Source: Struthidea cinerea (lineage: Eukaryota; Chordata; Aves; Passeriformes; Corcoracidae). From it: 64,000 nt of DNA. Position numbers and translations under genes: made by a program. Location of the stretch: positions 1,444,223-1,508,222 of the forward strand of contig VZTI01004400.1 in the NCBI GenBank assembly GCA_013397865.1. Direction: 5' to 3'. Position 1 is the stretch's first letter, and the number at the start of each line of letters is the position of its first letter. A model generated the notes under the pieces. That model saw only the letters and a list, made by a program, of their open reading frames with translations, had not been told where the DNA came from and did no database searches. Below, piece after piece: positions 45,586 through 57,593 of this stretch.

Positions 45586-47774
45586 TGGATTGCTGCAATG
45601 ACTTAGATCCACACTCTTCAAAATACTTCACTATATATTACAATTTTGAATACATCTGTGAGATATTATTTCTGTTATTTCTTTTATGGACCTTTTACAT
45701 CACAATGACCCCGGAAAAACAAAACGTCTCCTCCAGTCACAATGGGAGGAATGGTTGGATGATGAAGACACCATGCAGTCCAGCCTGTTTTTCCAAAAAA
45801 AAGTGATGCATAGGTAAATTAAGTAATTGCTGATGCAGGTATCTGTGGCAAAATTTGGAATAAAGCTCAGGTATGAGTCCTGGTTCTCACTATCATTGCT
45901 ATTATATACTGCACATTTACAGGATAGAAATTTGATGGTGTTTAATACTTCACCTCTAATACCCTGATGGTTTGGAAGGCCATGTTAAGTTTTCTGGAGA
46001 AGATCTGCAGAACTGCATGGAAATACAATGTTTATGAACTAACGTGGTGGATGTTGTAGTCTGCCATCAGTATCTTCTGCTGCAATGTTTCTTCCTTGCT
46101 GTGTGACCTCACATGACTGCTAACTCCCCAGCATGTGACAAGTCCCACATGGATGGTCCACAAGATTCCAGGAGTGGTTCAGTGCTCCAGAGAAGTTTGG
46201 GAACTTTGATTTATCCCACAGATAGAAGGGGACTATCAAAGTTTTCTACTGTTTTATTCTCCTGTTAATTGCTGATGATGTTTGTGGAAGAATAGGTTCA
46301 CTGTCTTTTTGGTGCGATCAAATGCTTCTGAGCTGGAGACAAGGCTAAAGGGAGGAGAAGAATGAAACAACAGTCCCCCTTTTTCCCCCCTTTTCTTTTA
46401 GCAGTGTATTTTCATTCTCAATTCATTTTTCAACTTCATAAAGAAAGCTGAGACTGGATCTGTGAAAAATCTTCACAACTTTCTTCCTTTTCCTGCAAAG
46501 ATTGTATCTATGCTCAGAAGAATGCAAAACTTGAGGGCTTAGTTATATCTCATGGTATTGTTTTCTGGTTTTATGATACTTCCTTCCCCCTGGTGATATT
46601 GAGAAATTTGTATTAAACTTCAGGAAATAATAAATGTTCTGTTGTATGTTTAATGGACTAGACATGTTAGTCCTTGTCTTGGCTTGTTGTGGAGGAAATA
46701 ATATGATGTCAACCATGGAAAATCAAAATATACTCACTTGTAGGCATTTGTAAATCTTCAAACCAAGGGCACTGTAACAAATAAGGCAAATAGCCTGGAA
46801 CTGTGGACCAAAGCCCTACTTCAGAAAGTTCTTTCTTGGAAAGCCCTTTTCCTCTCATACTTTCTGTTTTGTGCCAGTGGGCAGTCAGCAGTATTTCCTT
46901 GAACACACAGGTTTGAAAGGCCTCATATAGACTGTTTTTTCCACTGTCCTGGCAATGAATCTGTTTTATCAACATGGATTAGTGGATTAGTTTCGTGCTT
47001 GAAAACGATCAATTTTACGCAGTGAGATACAAGTGGAAGTTAGGCTGAAGCTCAGTGATGGATGGTGTTTTTTTTTTAACTCTGCTGCTGTGATGTGTTG
47101 GTCCCTTACAAAAAGAGAGTGATGGATTCAAGTGGAGACCTGTGGAGAAAGGGGCAATTCATTCCTGGAGATCATCTTGAGAGTGTAGGAGGAGAAAAAA
47201 GCTTTTATACACCATGTTTGGGCAGAGGAGGGATGTCTGAGACCAAAAGCTGTCCGAGGAGCAGGGAAATGGCTAAGGAGAGCAGGAAGCAAACATACAA
47301 CTAGGCCTAAGTGATTCTCAGGATCAGGGGGGCACTGCACAGATCTGAAGCTCCAACCTCAAGAAAATAGATTGTTAGGCTGCCAAAAAGCGTAAAAGAA
47401 AGGATGTACTTCAGGAGAATAAGATAGTCAGATGGGACCTTTTGTTGCAAACCATTTTAAAATTTCATTTCTGTCTTACCTAATTACTTGATTTGTATCT
47501 GTTATAAAAAGTTAACTCTTCTTGTTTGCCTTTTACTAGAACCTGACTTTTCACTTGAAAAGTCCTTCCATGTTTTTAGGAGAAAGGGAAGTTCTTCTGC
47601 AAACTTTAAGCAAATCTGCCTCACAGTTCCTATCCAATTGGAAGTTTAGTCTTGGCTCATCTGAAAAGTGATTTTCAGAAACTGCGTCTTTCATTTTCCT
47701 AACCACATGTAGACTGCATCATGACAGTGCAGGTTTAATTTGGAGGCTTAATAATGGAATACAAAATCTGTTGG

Positions 47775-47812
47775 GTTTTTTGTTTGTTTGTTTGTTTTGT
47801 TTTGTTTTTTTC
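47775..47812. repeat. (GTTT)n low-complexity tract
   Basis: TTTG units followed by GTTTT units and a T-run. Low complexity, no gene content. Confidence 0.8.
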
Positions 47813-50123
47813 TGGGGAAGATGACCATCTTTTCTGTCCCTTAAAGGAGATTCCTTATTTCATTAGTTTGTCACATGAATCAGACATTTGCTGTGTGATG
47901 CAAAAACATATGCTGTTGATTAAATGTTGTTTTCAGTGTGGAAGTTGAAGAAATCCTGGTACTATATAGAGCCATTCATATGTGACAAGAAATTTGAAAC
48001 GTCCTCTCTTTCAAGATTTATCCGCAAGTAATACTTCTTGGTAGAACTACAACATGTAGTGTACATGATAATAATTTTTTTCTTTCAGATGAGGAAAAAA
48101 ATAAACAACTAAGTTGGAAGGGATATATACTTTCTGTCTGACCACAATCTCAAGCTGGGAAGATATCAATGTGTCTGGTAGCTATTCATTAACACAGCTT
48201 CGAAAGGGCAAACCATCTCTGTCTATTGATTAATTAAAAAAGAAGCAATGGACCTGTATTAGGAATAATTACAAATGGAAAAAGTGCATTAAAATGATTT
48301 GTCTTTTGAAAACATATAATCATTTATACTCATAAATCTAACGCTGACTTTGCAGAAACACTGGTAAGTTCCTGATCCCCTTGCACAGCAAAGTATGCTG
48401 TTCATAAGTTATTACTCAGATTAAAAAGAAAAGTGCAATCGTGTTTATAGTAACCTGTCTTCAATGGCCAAAAGAATTCCAGAGTTGCAGGAGATATTTC
48501 ATCAGCATTGAAAATTTGGAACTACTGGTGCATAACTCCACAAAAATATTATCTGCGCTGTCAATTTAAGATAAATGTGTTAACTGTGCAGTTAAAGGGA
48601 TCTTGAAAAGTTTCCTCGCTATTAGAAGTTATTTTTCTACATTAGGTGAAGACTGCTTAATTGCAATTTCTAATTTCTTTAAGGATGAGGAGGATGGGAG
48701 TGATGCTTTCAATGACTAAATAACTACTTAAAAGGTTTTTTTAATGGCACACTTAAAAATCATAACAACCTGCTCTTGTGTGTGTTGAAATTAATGATGT
48801 CATACTTTCTCTGAAGGGTAATCTAGGAAAAGAATTGACAACTGATTCATGCATCACAGTCTAATTCTTAAATACACTTCACATCAAAGCAAAAAAAACA
48901 CCAAGCATTTCATTCACCTTTCAAATGCCAGAACTTGTACGAAAGCCACAACAAACAAAATGAAATTTAAACTGAGCCAGTTGCTTCCTCTGGAAAAAGC
49001 ATTGTCCTTTCAGGAAATCAGAGATGTTGGATGCAGGCTGAGCTTCCAAGTCTAGATAAGGAACCTTTGGCTGAAGAATTTGTGGAGGGCAAGCATGTCA
49101 ATAATACAGCTGCGGCACGAGCCTTGCATAAGGAAATTGTCTATGGCTCTATCTTTAGGCTCTTGTTCTCTCTATTTTTCTAAATTCATTGACTTTAATA
49201 TACCCTCAGCTGACTTGAGTTGCACACTCTGTAGAATATTTTCCTTTTAAAAACAGATGGTATGGAAATTTTTAAAATATTGCTTCTGTTAAGCCCAAGC
49301 TATATATCAATGTTAACTTGAGCTGAACAAGTGAAAGGATGTGTAAATTGATTTAGAAAAATGCCTTAAGAACTTAAATATATATAAAGGTGTTCACTAG
49401 TGGATTTATCTCAATAAATTTAATATAATAGTATACCAGTGAAGGCAACAGGAATGCTGAATGAGAGCAAATTGGAATGGAAATAGTATATCCCTTCTCT
49501 ATTATGTCTTTGCTCATGAAAGATGATGAGCCAGTTTCTGGGGCAATTAAAAGCTATGTTGTCAAGAATATGGCATCCCATATGGATCTCTGGTAACTGT
49601 ACTGCAGGTCTGCCCTTTAATCATAACAAAACTCATCTTTTTAAGCTGCACCTTGTATATAGGTATCCATATTAAGTGCCAGTAGTTTCAAGCTTGTTAT
49701 ATTACATTTTTGCTCTTTATAAAGCTTCTACTCATAAACAAATTGCATTTATTTGTTCTGGTCTTGTCTTCTTTATATTGACATGTGTAGAGGCTTCATT
49801 TAGATGTACAGAGAGAACAACTGAATTTATCTAGATAAACGCCATAGTTATATTTTCTAATTGATTGGGTTTTGGCTTATTTTGGGGGGATTCTTTTTCA
49901 TAATCAGCTTCTAGAGCTGTGGTACTTAAATCCAACTCCTTTAGCCCAGTTAAGGCCAAGTCACTGCTGTCTAGACTGCAGTAATGATGTTGGTTATTTT
50001 CCTGTGATAACCCTATTGAGAGGCCTCAAAACAGCACTGGTCCTGTTTTTCAAACAGCTGACATTTGCTGACTGTACAAATACTGGACTATCAGCCATTG
50101 GATGTAGTCTGTTTTTTGCCATA

Positions 50124-50444
50124 ATGGGAAACTGCATTAAAGATAAAAATCATCCTGCAAGTAAAGGGAAGGCTTTAGGCATGAAGACATTTTTCAGCCC
50201 TACTTTGGGAAACTGTCATTCAAGCTCTCCATATCAGGGTCGTGCTGCTGTAGGGATGGCTCCTGTTCTTAGTCCCTCAAGGCAAAAGGGTGAAGGCAGG
50301 GGCTGTGGTCTAATGAACTGCAGGTTGAGGGCAAATTCACCTTCCTGTGAAAAATGTGGTTTAATACTTTTTCAACAAATTGGACATCAGCCTGAACCTT
50401 ACCGTACTATTTCTTGCTGTTTTACAAAAAGCCATCTTAGTTAG
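50124..50444 (+). CDS. Hypothetical 106-aa open reading frame
   Basis: An ATG in good Kozak context (ATAATGG) opens a 106-codon frame within a longer stop-free stretch (from about 49872, 190 codons). The predicted N-terminus, MGNCIKDK, has the form of an N-myristoylation and palmitoylation signal. Later residues include GNCHSSSPYQGR and SPSCEKCGL. No domain is recognised and no splice or promoter support is seen. A stop-free run of this length is somewhat unusual for AT-rich DNA but not decisive. The ERVL LTR end starts about 250 bp downstream, so a retroelement-derived frame is possible. Confidence 0.15.
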   Translation: MGNCIKDKNHPASKGKALGMKTFFSPTLGNCHSSSPYQGRAAVGMAPVLSPSRQKGEGRGCGLMNCRLRANSPSCEKCGLILFQQIGHQPEPYRTISCCFTKSHLS

Positions 50445-50689
50445 CTGAAACACCAAAAAGACCTATTTCTGGGCACCAAGGGTTATGTATCTCTGTTACA
50501 AGTTGGACTGGTGTGATGTAAGATGTTAAGTGCCTTGTCTGGCACTTAAATGGGTGAGAAGGTAGTTCCAGAGGGCGATTTGGCATGGCAAGAAGAATTT
50601 CTGCAGTAGCCTTCCATGGTGTCAACACGTTCATACTTTTCTTCAATTTGGAAATCTCCAAATCACTTTAGTCTGAACACCAGTCTTAA

Positions 50690-51031
50690 GATAAGGGCAG
50701 GAAAGTACAGTTGAACAAAGCTGTCACCGGGGAAGCCGTCTGGCATTGCTCATTGTCTTGGGGTCTGTGGTGAGTATTTTTGCACGTGAATTACTCTTTA
50801 GTATAGTTTTGTTATTAATATTGTTGCTGTTACTGTTTGTTCTCGTATCTCATTGCTGTTTCCAGTAAATTGTTCTTAGCCTGCGATCTTCACCTTTTGT
50901 GCCTCCAGTTCTCAGCTCTGTCCTGCTGCAGCAGAAGGGGGAAGGGAAGGGGCAGTGAGGGAGTGGCAGGTGGTTTGGGAGAGTCTCGGTGGGGGCACTG
51001 AATTAGGGAGTACCATTCCTAAACCACGACA
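50690..51031 (+). mobile_element. ERVL LTR, 3' part
   Basis: Recognised by GGGGTCTGTGGTGAG near 50760, the T/A-rich ATTAATATTGTTGCTGTTACTG run, AGTAAATTGTTCTTAGCCTG (a degenerate AATAAA region near 50865), a G-rich block at 50937-50961, and the end AAACCACGACA at 51031. This is the R/U5 end of an avian ERVL LTR. The U3 is too decayed to place the start. No internal region adjoins it. Confidence 0.75.
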
Positions 51032-51887
51032 ACTGCACAAATATTCTTTGCATGTGTGTCTTTGACTGGGAGACTTATCTTTTGTTTACTTGTTACTGTT
51101 TTTTTCCCCCCATTAGTATTCATGAGTTAATAAAGCAATAGATCACAATATATCTATGTACTGTATTGCAGTACTCGTTACAGCTAAGGAATCCACACAA
51201 AATCACATGAGAAGAAGAAAGGGACATGACCAGCTTTGAATGTGTGCTTCCCACACAACAGAAACCCACAAATACGTGCAATGGATGAGCAGCTAAATCA
51301 AGTGCTTTGTTGGTGTTCATACTGGCTTCATATAAGGTGCTTTGCTTGACTGGCACCAAAAACTTTTGCTGTAAATTCTGCTAGGAGCCTGAATTTGTTT
51401 CAGACCTTCCAGGGTGCTTGGGACAGTAATCCTACAAAGAAGGAGATACCAGTCCCAGGGAATGGGACTATTATGTCAGACTGGACGTAAGCACATAGGC
51501 TTGAGTTTGTCTCTCCTCGCTGGTGAGTACATCAGGCAGGGTGACAGAAATCAGTTCACTCCCCGTGACTCTGCCAATGATCTTCTGGTGTTTTCTGGCA
51601 AATCACTTTGTCTTTCCCTGTAGCTTCAAACAAGGAATAATGTTATCCTGGGGAAAAGTTTCACCTAGAAGAACCAGGAAGCTCACCGTAACAGTAAGGT
51701 TTGTGCTTGTGATGTTGCTATAGAAATTACCATAAGGTTGTTGCAGAAAAAAGGTTCCTTGCCCCTAGGCCATCAATTTCCTTTATGCTGGGCCTTTCCA
51801 CAGTGGTTGATCGCAGATTCAAGCTGTTCAATTTTAAAACAAGACAGGACTGAGTGGCTTCCTTTAAAGTGTATTCAGTCAGAGACA
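51032..51887. other. Spacer between two LTR elements
   Basis: Unique sequence, no gene or repeat recognised. Confidence 0.55.
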
Positions 51888-51893
51888 CAAGTG
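51888..51893 (+). repeat. Target-site duplication, left copy
   Basis: CAAGTG immediately before TGTGGGG. The same hexamer follows the LTR at 52303-52308. Six bases is the class II (ERVK-like) and alpharetroviral length. Confidence 0.8.
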
Positions 51894-52302
51894 TGTGGGG
51901 TTCAGTTCACACTGTTCCCCCACCTTTCCCCCTGCCCCTATTCCTGGCCACTCCCTCGGGCTCTCCCTATTGGTTCCTGTACCCCAACCCTGTCCTTGTA
52001 CCGCCCCTGAGACCTGGGGGAAAAGGTCCCTGCTCCCTGCCCACGAGGCCTCTCTCTACCTCGGGGGACCGCATGGACCAGATGCAACGATTAAACATCT
52101 TCTGATACCCCCATGGAGAGACCCTTCTCACCTCCTTTGTCGTCGCTGTGTTTGTAAGGCTGACAGCTGGCCAGAGCAAAAGTGCTGAGCTATCTGAGAT
52201 GGACTGTGGAAGGGCAGAGAAATTCTGCCCTGTCCTAGAAGCCTCGGCTGAGCTCCCAGGGAAAGCTGCAGCTTGCTGGACAGCACCCAAGCGCTTACAA
52301 CA
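51894..52302 (+). mobile_element. Solo LTR, class II-like family (copy 1)
   Basis: A 409-bp element starting TGTGGGGTTC and ending CTTACAACA, with the TG...CA termini of an LTR and a perfect 6-bp flanking duplication CAAGTG. It carries an inverted CCAAT (ATTGG near 51969) and ATTAAA at 52090-52095. The sequence ACTCCCTCGGGCTCTCCCT and the GAGAGACCCTTCTC segment recur in the minus-strand copy at 61779-62139. Absence of retroviral genes inside marks it as a solo LTR formed by recombination. The exact duplication shows a fairly young insertion. Overlapping open frames at 51738-52377 on both strands are spurious. Confidence 0.92.
52090..52095 (+). terminator. LTR polyadenylation signal (ATTAAA)
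   Basis: ATTAAA about 200 bp into the solo LTR. The equivalent place in the other copy is degenerate (AGTAAA). Confidence 0.4.
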
Positions 52303-52308
52303 CAAGTG
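52303..52308 (+). repeat. Target-site duplication, right copy
   Basis: CAAGTG directly after the LTR end CAACA, matching 51888-51893. Confidence 0.8.
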
Positions 52309-55300
52309 GATAGAAATGGTGCACAATGCAACTGTGTTTCTAAGAGTATTCTTTGTATAATCATTTATTGCTATCAAGGAATTTCTAAAAATAGAAGATA
52401 ATGCTATTTAAATTTATTCTTATTGATGAGATTTATGCAAATATAAGATTGTGGGGTTTTTTAAAAATTTTCTTTGGGTTTTTTTTTGTAAAACTCTATT
52501 GCTCCAGGGAGAGAAATAATGTTCAGGTAAGAAACTGACTAGGTCCTGGCTTGAATTTAGGCTGACAGAAGAGAGATTACTGGGCTTCAAATTAGAAATT
52601 CCTGAACATGATGCAATAAAGCAAGAAGCTGGCAAAAGCTGCAGCTGATACCTTCAGGAATGGCAGAATCACCTGGATTAGAGTATCAAGCTATTTATGT
52701 AGCAACACTGAGGCCTGTGGGAAGAACAGTAAGCAGGAGTGGTTGGTGTTTATGTGGGAGAGACTGAGAATGGTGAAACAAAGGAGAGGGAGAAGGAGAA
52801 AGGGGAATATAATAGGTAGCAAGCTGTGATTAGTGCTGTCTGGGGACACCTGTTGGAAAGCCTTGTACTTTATCACTGTGGACTAAACTAGGGCAATAAA
52901 CCAAGCTTCTTGTCCTGACCATAGCACATGCAACAAACCTGCTTCCCTGATGAGGAGGAACAGGGGGAGCAGCATGCTTTCCTTAGGCTGCCTGGGAAAC
53001 ACCTGAGTCAGATCAGGCATCGAGGTATGACTATGAGTATGCCTGTGCCAGGCCTGAGGGTGCTGGCATCCTCCTGAAGACTTCCTGCCAACATCCACAG
53101 GTGCCAATGTAAACCTTGTGCAATGAAACCCAGTAGTGGCTTTTGAGCCTGTTTCTTCATGGTACTGGTAGAATGAACTTCAGGAACTATATGAGATAGT
53201 GGGAAGGACCTCTGATCACTATCTGTTCCTCAGTTTGGCTAAATATAAACCCCCTAAAACTAAGAAGGTTCATTAATGTGCCATGTTTGGAAAGCACTGG
53301 TTCATCAAAAGAGCTCTGCAAATACTTCTGATAGGAGTAAGACTTGGAAAAATATGAGTAGAAGAATCAGCTTTGCATGGCTAGAATGCATCTATTGCTT
53401 TTTCTCTTTGACCTAGTTTAGTGTTAAGAGTGATCTCAGAAGTCATTGCAGGAATCAGTAGAGTAGATGCAAATAAAACCTTTTGTAAACTGCAGCCCAG
53501 GCAATTTTAGCCATCCCTGTGTTGTCCTGCCAGCAAGCCAAAAGGCACAGTTTGAAAACCAATGGCCCCAACAAATAGAGCTGATCTGGTGGGGGACAAG
53601 TAGTAGAGAGGCAGCCCTTCACTTTGGGACACTCTCAGTTATCACCAATAACTGTAAGAGATTTCTTGTCAAGCATTGTTTTGACTTTAGCTTTGTGAAT
53701 GATCATGTCTTTTCGATGGGGAAGTGTCTGTAATGGTAGCAGGTGTCCATAAACATGCACTTGATACCTCCTGATGAACTATGCACCTATCCAGATGGTA
53801 ATTTTGAATAGCAAGATAAAACTTGCTATTTGATATTTACTTGCCCTTTGAAAATCTCACTGCTAACAAGGCACTTTTCACCTGTCTGGAAATGATGGTA
53901 AAGATGGGGTGCAGCTGGGTGAAGCTCCTGTTTGTCACGTGGCAACACTGTCCTGGCAGACCCAGCTAAACTTTTGTGGAGAGAGCTGGAGATTGTGGTG
54001 GCAGCAAGACAAAGTGAGGCAGAAACTGCCTTTGGAATCTAAAATAGTTAATATTGCCAGAGTTATCTCGCCCTGGTTTACTCAAAACTAGACAGCATAA
54101 CAAGATTTTACAGTTTGAGATGGACCATTTGAAAATCAGTATTTCTCCTCTATGGATGGAGCAGAATGCTTTTTTTCCCCTCCAAATGACCTAGTCTGCA
54201 GCTGTCACACAGCCCTGTCTGCAGTCACCTGTGGATTCAGAAATGCTATTTATAATCAAGTATTTACAGCCTTGTTGGCTAGCAGAAACATCTTTCAAGA
54301 CTTGGAAGATACTACTACTTGCCCGCACCCACATTGACTATGCTTGCTGATATGCCTAGATGTGTGGAAAATTTATAAACTTTCATCATCTGGAATTCTG
54401 CCACCTCTGGCAAAAACTTGCTGAAATTAATTTTTAAAAAAATGTTTAATGTGACTTTTGATTTGTGTTTAGTTTCAACAAAGTTCGTAGCTCTCCCTCT
54501 CTGCAACATTTTAAAATCAATTATAGAACTTCTCAAAATTTCACTAAGTTAAAGAACTTGACAGTTTTGTGGAGGAATTCTGCCTCCTCCTGTCTTGTTC
54601 TCTCTGTTGTGACAGACTGTAATGGCTTGTAGGATGGTGGGAGGCAACTCAGAAGAGCAGTGAACTCGGGAGTATTGTGCTTATCCTCTGTGAGCTCTCA
54701 TATCAAGTCCCAGCAGACTGATGGAATACTGCTTCTCGAGAGCAAACTTCTTCTCTTTTGGAGATCAGTGTATCCATAAGGCTCCATAGTGATTTGTGCA
54801 GGAGTAGGTTTTGTTGGCAAGAAGGGAGAGCTACAAACTGGTTTACACTTTTCCATCTGAGAAGAATCCACTGGTCAACAGATGGGAGTAGTGCCAGAGA
54901 ATATCAGGAGCCAGCTTGGTGTTTGGGGGCTAACTCTGGTGTATTTAACTGTGGAGGTTTAAGGGATGGCTGGTCCCCCACTGTATCAGTTCCCAGGGAT
55001 TATTGCTTCTGCTGCAAAGGTAGAAAAGCAGGATTCACATCAGTTCCTTGGCTGCCCCAGGTCACTATCTAGTATTTCAGCATAAACCCCACCTCTAAAA
55101 CAATTTATAAAACTGTGTTAGGTAGTGGACTTCCAGGCAGACCCATGTACTCTACCACTGCCTGATCTATCGAGGTAGCAATCTGTGGCAGAGAGGTGCA
55201 GAAAAGAGGCATTCGACAAGCTACAGTGATATTTCTGACTCTGCTAAATTAATCTTCCAGAGTTTGTCTGCCACTCATCTTGGAAGACGTAGAATCAAGG

Positions 55301-57519
55301 GAGAGCCTGGTAGTGAGCGGGGGCCAGCTGGAAACCACTTCTGCCTTCTCCTGTACCACTGGCACACTTCGGAGTATGAATTTCCTAAAATAGATACACG
55401 GTGTTCTTGAACATCCCTGCCACACTGACCTGCATAATCTGAGAAACTTCTGCCAGAGTTTGGTTGGTGTTATGAAGATCTTTTTTTACACTGTACATAC
55501 AGTTGTATCATATATGCTTTTTTTATCTATGTGCATTAATTTTTGTAGGTGAGACTCTCACATCCCTTCACATGAAGGACAATCATTAGCTGCTAAATTT
55601 TGATGGTTAGTAATTGAAATACAAAACATATGAGTCAAGGATTGTCTGAAGTTTAGAATAAACAATTCTGGCTATCTTGTCTTTGAACTGAATGTATGGA
55701 TTAAAAGAAAATTATCAGAGGTAGAAAAAAAGGTGCATATAAATGGAGAAACAGAGGAAGAAAAAAGATTGGAGACAGATGAGATGCTCTAATGGGCAAG
55801 TTGGGTTATTAAAAATAGGGTGGTTTACGAGTACCCTGTGTTTCAGGAGAAGGATGTGATCTGATCAGAAGTGCCCTGTATAGGTCCAAGAGAACTGAAC
55901 TCAAAGAAAGGCTCTGATGGGATGCTGAAAAGGAGAAAGGCCTTGTTCTTTTACAGATCCATGTATTTATTGTGGCGTGAAGTAAGTAGTGGTGGTATCC
56001 ATAACTCTGACTTGTTTTTTGTTTACTTAGCTCTACTGAGTACCTGTAGAGTGCTGCAGGGTATAGTGGAGAGCTTGTGCTTCAGGAGTAAGTTCTGGGA
56101 GATATTTCAACCCTGAGGGACCAGCATTAAATCCTGTGGGGACACAAACTGATTCCATCTTTTGGATGCCAAGGAGAGGATCCAGAAGCTGAAAACTAGA
56201 GACATCCGGTGAGTAAGTGTGCTGATCCTTCCCATATTCCAGAAGTTTGAGATTGGAGGGAGGTCACTGGCTGGATCTTGGCCTGTTTGGCTATGCACAG
56301 CTGTGTTGCAATGAAGTCTTGCTCTGTTCAGTGTCCTCCTCTGAAAATGTAAGGTAGGCCCATTTGCACCAACTCATAATTATTTCAGCTAAGACTCTCC
56401 ATGTTTATTCCTTATGGCTTCCTTTCCCGCGTCTTACTTGTTGTGGCAAGGGCATGAGGCTATTCCCAGGATCTCAGTAAGTTTGCATTAACAAACTTGT
56501 GATCCAGAAGAAAAATCGTAGCTAGGGAAATGAGATGTGGATGAGGGACGCGTGAAAGACTACTGATATAATGCCAAAGCGTGGCCAGATACTGCCTGCA
56601 CATACACATGCATGGGTGTATGTGTGTATAAAGTACTGGGAAAACCTAGGACAGGAGTCCTCTACTTGCCATACAGTGAAGGAAAGGACAGCTTGAACTG
56701 TGGTTTCACTGTCACAGAGCATCCAAAATAACCTGAAGCATCAAGTGCTGGTCCTGTAAATTCCTTATCCCTCTCTGGCAATACTCAGTGGTCCTTAGGA
56801 TGGCCCCTGCTGGTGTCTGCAGGCCTGTCCACTTAACCCTGATGTCTGAACCACGGTTTTCCAGGAACCTTCCTGCCTTTAGGGTGGTTTCCTGGGACTC
56901 GAGTAGTAGAGACCCTTCTCTGAGTGAATTGACTTCTGTGGCCTACTCATGCTCACAGAAGCATAAAACTACAAGGAAATGGCAGTTTTGATAAAAAAGC
57001 AGCAGGATGGTGAGCACTGAGCAAAGAGGAGCTTGCTTAGGGCTGCAGGACTGCCTTCAGTTGTGTCGAAAATAAAGTTGTCATCTGGCCTAAGTTAAAT
57101 GGATGACCTCATGAGCAACAGTGTGTTTAATCACAAAGCCACTAGAAACATCTTGACATGAGATGGAATTGCTTTGTCAGAATTTGTTCTAAAGGGATTG
57201 GGAACAGAAGCAGCGAGGATAAAACATGCCATCAGTACAGAATAAACCTTGCTGTGTTTCTCTCCTTCCTCACTGGTTTGTTGTGAAACAGTGGAACAAA
57301 AGTGCTGCCATCTGAAAGGCACAACCTGCCTTGAAAACTTAGGTCAATCCCACAATAGAGAAATGGGAACCATCACAAATACTTCATTGCAGAACCCCAC
57401 TTCATGTCTGGGGTCCTAGGTGAGATTTTCAAAATATATCTGAATGAATTACTCACCACTTGTGTGGCGGCTGGAACTCTGAATTAATTGAAGAACCTAG
57501 TGATTATCTGCAGTAAAGA

Positions 57520-57593
57520 ACAAAAAAGGGGAGGGAAGGGAAGAGAAGGGAAGGGAAGGAAAAAGGAAAGGAAAAATGAAAGGGAAAGAAATA
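57520..57593 (+). repeat. Purine-only microsatellite, (GGGAA)n-like
   Basis: GGGAA, GGAAA and GAGAA units on the plus strand. Five G-runs of three or more (57528-57555) could form a G-quadruplex. Confidence 0.85.

Larger units (their letters stand above)
38082..49871. other. Long AT-rich non-coding stretch
   Basis: Nearly 12 kb with no gene or clear transposable element. A GC-richer patch at about 44.58-45.06 kb stands out but has no recognised content. Small microsatellites occur at 39973-40009 and 45540-45585. The 158-codon frame at 42074-42550 shows no domain, signal or splice context and is treated as chance. Confidence 0.6.

Noticed and set aside
51738..52377. Several overlapping frames on both strands
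   Set aside because: They are readings through the class II-like solo LTR, including the GC-rich proline/serine-rich segment.
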